This document shows positions 14,423 to 16,216 of a stretch of DNA of 16,216 bases, piece by piece. The position numbers and the translations under genes are program-made. The DNA is from Rhodospirillales bacterium (GTDB lineage Bacteria; Pseudomonadota; Alphaproteobacteria; Rhodospirillales; Casp-alpha2), in NCBI GenBank assembly GCA_028282185.1, contig JANQIJ010000315.1, positions 1 through 16,216 of the forward strand. Reading direction: 5' to 3'. Position 1 is the stretch's first letter; each line of letters opens with the position of its first letter. The notes beneath the pieces were generated by a model that did no database searches, was not told the DNA's origin, and saw only the letters and a list, made by a program, of their open reading frames with translations.

Positions 14423-14752
14423 ATGGCAAAAGCGAAAACCCGCGTGAAGGTTCCCAAGTCCGTCAAGAAGGGCGAGGTCTTCGAGGCCAAGGCCCTGATC
14501 AAGCACAAGATGGAAACGGGCCAGCGCAAGGACCGCAAGACCGGCGAGAAAGTTCCCCGGTTCATCATCAACAAGTTCACCGCCGAATATAACGGCAAAC
14601 AGGTGTTCGCCTCCGATTGGCATCCCGCCATCGCGGCCAATCCCTTCATTTCGTTCCACGCCAAGGCGTCGGAGTCTGGCACCATGGTGTTCAAATGGAC
14701 CGACGACAAGGGTAAGACCGTCGAGGCGTCGGCCAAGGTCAACGTGGCGTAA
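14423..14752 (+). CDS. soxZ: SoxZ, partner of SoxY
   Basis: This 109-residue protein has no signal peptide and no cysteine, as usual for SoxZ, which is exported as a complex with Tat-dependent SoxY. The sequence begins with a basic stretch (KAKTRVKVPKSVKKGE) and includes the typical HKMETGQRKDR and a Lys/Val-rich final strand (TVEASAKVNVA). Together with SoxY it forms the carrier heterodimer of the periplasmic Sox pathway. The ATG at 14423 follows AAGGAGA (14409-14415) by seven bases. SoxA follows after about 13 bases. Confidence 0.95.
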   Translation: MAKAKTRVKVPKSVKKGEVFEAKALIKHKMETGQRKDRKTGEKVPRFIINKFTAEYNGKQVFASDWHPAIAANPFISFHAKASESGTMVFKWTDDKGKTVEASAKVNVA

Positions 14753-14765
14753 TGGGGGAATGACC

Positions 14766-15578
14766 ATGCAACGATTTGCAACCAAGCTGACCGCGTCGTT
14801 CGCGGCCGCGGCCATCGTGACGATTGCGATGGGTGCGGACGCCGATGTGGGCGACAAGTACGGTGCCTACAAGGTCGAAGACCGGCGCAGCGGCTTTACC
14901 TATGCGACCAAGGAAACCCAGCGGATCCAGGTCGACGACTTCGAAAACCCGGCGATGATCTGGGTCGACGACGGCGAGGCCCTGTGGAACAAGGCCGAGG
15001 GCGAGGCGAGTAAATCCTGCGCCTCCTGCCATAACGACGCTGCCGAAAGCATGAAGGGCGTCGCCACGGTGTTTCCGAAATACGATCCGAAACTCGGCAG
15101 AATGAAGAACGTCGAGAAACAGATCAATATCTGCCGCACCGAGCGCATGAAGGCCAAGCCGTGGAAGCTTGAATCCAACGAGATGCTGGCGATGACGGTC
15201 TATGTCCGTCATCAGTCCCGGGGCATGCCGATGAACGTCAAGGTCGACGGCGAAGTGGCGCCGTTCTTCGAGGCCGGCAAGAAGTTCTACTATCAGCGTC
15301 GGGGGCAGTTGGACCTGGCCTGCGGGCATTGCCATGTGGACAACCCGGGCGGCCAGATGCGGGCGAACATCCTGTCCCAGGGGCAGTCCAACGGCTTCCC
15401 CACCTACCGACTGAAATGGCAGAGAGTGGGTTCCATCCACCGTCGATTCCGGGGCTGCAACAAGCAGGTCCGGGCGATTCCCTATAAGGCGGGGTCGGAA
15501 GAGTATACGAACCTGGAACTCTACGTCGCCTGGCGCGGCCGCGGCTTGCCCGTGGAAACGCCGGCCGTCCGAAACTGA
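14766..15578 (+). CDS. soxA: SoxA, diheme cytochrome c subunit of SoxXA
   Basis: From ATG 14766 the protein has 270 residues with a Sec signal peptide (hydrophobic stretch about 9-24). There are two heme motifs, CASCH (C85-H89) and CGHCH (C186-H190), so this is the diheme form. C123 (NICRTERMK) is a likely axial ligand for heme 1. C231 (RRFRGCNKQVRA) is the conserved active-site cysteine that becomes cysteine persulfide and ligates heme 2. SoxXA couples thiosulfate to SoxY. Another ATG six bases earlier (14760) is in frame, but it lies inside the GGGGGAA ribosome site, so 14766 is preferred. No soxK-like third subunit is seen. Confidence 0.94.
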   Translation: MQRFATKLTASFAAAAIVTIAMGADADVGDKYGAYKVEDRRSGFTYATKETQRIQVDDFENPAMIWVDDGEALWNKAEGEASKSCASCHNDAAESMKGVATVFPKYDPKLGRMKNVEKQINICRTERMKAKPWKLESNEMLAMTVYVRHQSRGMPMNVKVDGEVAPFFEAGKKFYYQRRGQLDLACGHCHVDNPGGQMRANILSQGQSNGFPTYRLKWQRVGSIHRRFRGCNKQVRAIPYKAGSEEYTNLELYVAWRGRGLPVETPAVRN

Positions 15579-15600
15579 TCGGCCGGGTGCCTTGAATACC

Positions 15601-15630
15601 CGGGGGGCCGCGGCGCGCCGCTGCCCCCCG
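15601..15630 (+). terminator. strong GC hairpin after soxA (possible attenuator or partial terminator)
   Basis: CGGGGGG (15601-15607) pairs with CCCCCCG (15624-15630), and the perfect palindrome GCGGCGCGCCGC (15610-15621) stacks inside. A pyrimidine-rich run with several TTT triplets (15631-15650) follows, but no clean T-tract. It may end part of the soxXYZA transcripts or protect their 3' ends. Confidence 0.5.
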
Positions 15631-15689
15631 TTCGCTTTGTCGCTTTCTTCGGGTCCCTGCCGCCATGTCCGCGTTTGCGCATTGCCCAG

Positions 15690-15730
15690 ACCCGACGACG
15701 CAACCCGATGACGTAGAACCCGATGACGCA
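15690..15730 (+). repeat. three near-identical 13-bp repeats before soxB
   Basis: ACCCGACGACGCA (15690-15702), ACCCGATGACGTA (15703-15715) and ACCCGATGACGCA (15718-15730) differ by one or two bases. The first two abut and the third follows after two bases. They end just before the GGAGG of soxB. They may be a regulator or RNA-binding array, or simply a slipped-strand duplication. Confidence 0.6.
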
Positions 15731-15743
15731 GGAGGTGCGTTCC

Positions 15744-16216
15744 GTGTTAAGCCGGCGCCAGTTCCTTGAGGTCGCAGCCGCCACCGCCGTCCTGAGCGGT
15801 GCGCCGGGCGCCTTGTCGCGCGCCGCCGCGCGCCAGGCGATCCGCCAACAAGACCTTCTGGCCTTCGACCCGGTGGGTCAGGTCACTCTGTTGAATTTCA
15901 CCGATTGTCATGCGCAGTTGGTGCCGCTGTATTTCCGTGAGCCGTCCATCAACCTGGGCGTCGGCGAGGCCGAGGGCAAGCTGCCGCATATCACCGGTAA
16001 GGACTTTCTCGCCAAGTTCGAATTGGACCCCCGCTCGCCCGAGGCCTACGCCCTGACGAGCCACGATTTCGCCGCGCTCAGCCAGGAATATGGCCGGGTC
16101 GGCGGGCTCGACCGCATGGCCACCCTGGTCAAGGCGATCCGCGCCGAGCGGCCTGACAACACCCTGCTGCTTGACGGCGGCGATACCTGGCAGGGGTCCT
16201 ACACGGCGCTCGAGAC
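15744..16216 (+). CDS. soxB: SoxB, dimanganese thiosulfohydrolase (N-terminal part, cut by window end)
   Basis: 157 residues are visible. The N-terminus has a twin-arginine signal (LSRRQFLEVAAA, R4-R5). Metal-site segments NFTDCHAQLVPLYFREPS (D54, H56) and LLLDGGDTWQGS (D147) follow, typical of SoxB in the 5'-nucleotidase-related metallophosphoesterase superfamily. SoxB releases sulfate from S-sulfonated SoxY in the periplasm. The GTG at 15744 has GGAGG eight bases upstream. An in-frame ATG at 15723 would add seven residues before the twin-arginine motif and lacks a good ribosome site. The rest of the gene lies beyond the window. Confidence 0.95.
   Translation, partial: MLSRRQFLEVAAATAVLSGAPGALSRAAARQAIRQQDLLAFDPVGQVTLLNFTDCHAQLVPLYFREPSINLGVGEAEGKLPHITGKDFLAKFELDPRSPEAYALTSHDFAALSQEYGRVGGLDRMATLVKAIRAERPDNTLLLDGGDTWQGSYTALE

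Larger units (their letters stand above)
15579..15743 (+). other. soxA-soxB intergenic region
   Basis: No gene is visible in these 165 bases. They contain a very strong GC hairpin (15601-15630) followed by a T/C-rich stretch, then a triple 13-base repeat (15690-15730), and end with a GGAGG ribosome site for soxB. Expression of soxB may thus be partly uncoupled from soxXYZA. Confidence 0.6.

Noticed and set aside
1..16216. Mobile elements, CRISPR arrays, tRNA or rRNA genes
   Set aside because: No transposase or integrase motif, no regularly spaced repeat array, and no recognisable tRNA or rRNA sequence was seen on either strand.

Overview
The window is a GC-rich bacterial chromosome segment in which every convincing gene lies on the + strand. 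It holds a nearly complete gene set for cytoplasmic and periplasmic sulfur-compound oxidation. The gene content is a sulfur-oxidizing heterodisulfide reductase-like (sHdr) complex with its lipoate-binding carrier, next to a sox cluster. Together with base and codon use, this points to a chemolithotrophic or mixotrophic alphaproteobacterium, perhaps Rhodospirillales-like. Taxonomy cannot be fixed from the sequence alone.

Region 1 (1-5726) is a lipoate-assembly block. It opens with the C-terminal half of an AurF-type diiron protein. An ATGA overlap leads into a LipS1-like radical SAM protein, and a second ATGA overlap leads into a LipT-like flavoprotein. A LipS2-like radical SAM protein, an sLpl(AB)-type lipoate:protein ligase and a class-I glutamine-amidotransferase-like protein without its nucleophilic cysteine follow. 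The ligase would attach octanoate or lipoate to a carrier, the two radical SAM proteins would insert the two sulfurs, and LipT may supply electrons.

Region 2 (5727-13130) starts with an AT-rich promoter region and carries the sulfur-oxidation module in the order dsrE3C-like, shdrC1, shdrB1, shdrA, hypothetical, shdrC2, shdrB2, small hypothetical, lbpA. DsrE3C would pass sulfane sulfur towards the complex. sHdr would oxidise it to sulfite, with LbpA (lipoylation site K71) as the dedicated lipoylated partner. The lipoate block therefore most likely serves LbpA.

Region 3 (13131-16216) is a sox operon, soxX-Y-Z-A-B, with soxB cut by the window end. No soxCD is visible. A well-formed promoter (TTGATA-N16-TATGAT) sits before soxX, and a perfect 15-bp palindrome fills its spacer and overlaps the -10. 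This is how an ArsR-type sulfur-responsive repressor (SoxR/sHdrR) would be expected to act. The shdr promoter region carries a similar ATATTC half-site at a comparable position. A strong GC hairpin and a triple 13-bp repeat separate soxA from soxB.

The least explained parts are the diiron protein and the amidotransferase-like pseudoenzyme built into the lipoate block, the cysteine-bearing small protein before lbpA, and the very acidic tail of sHdrC1.
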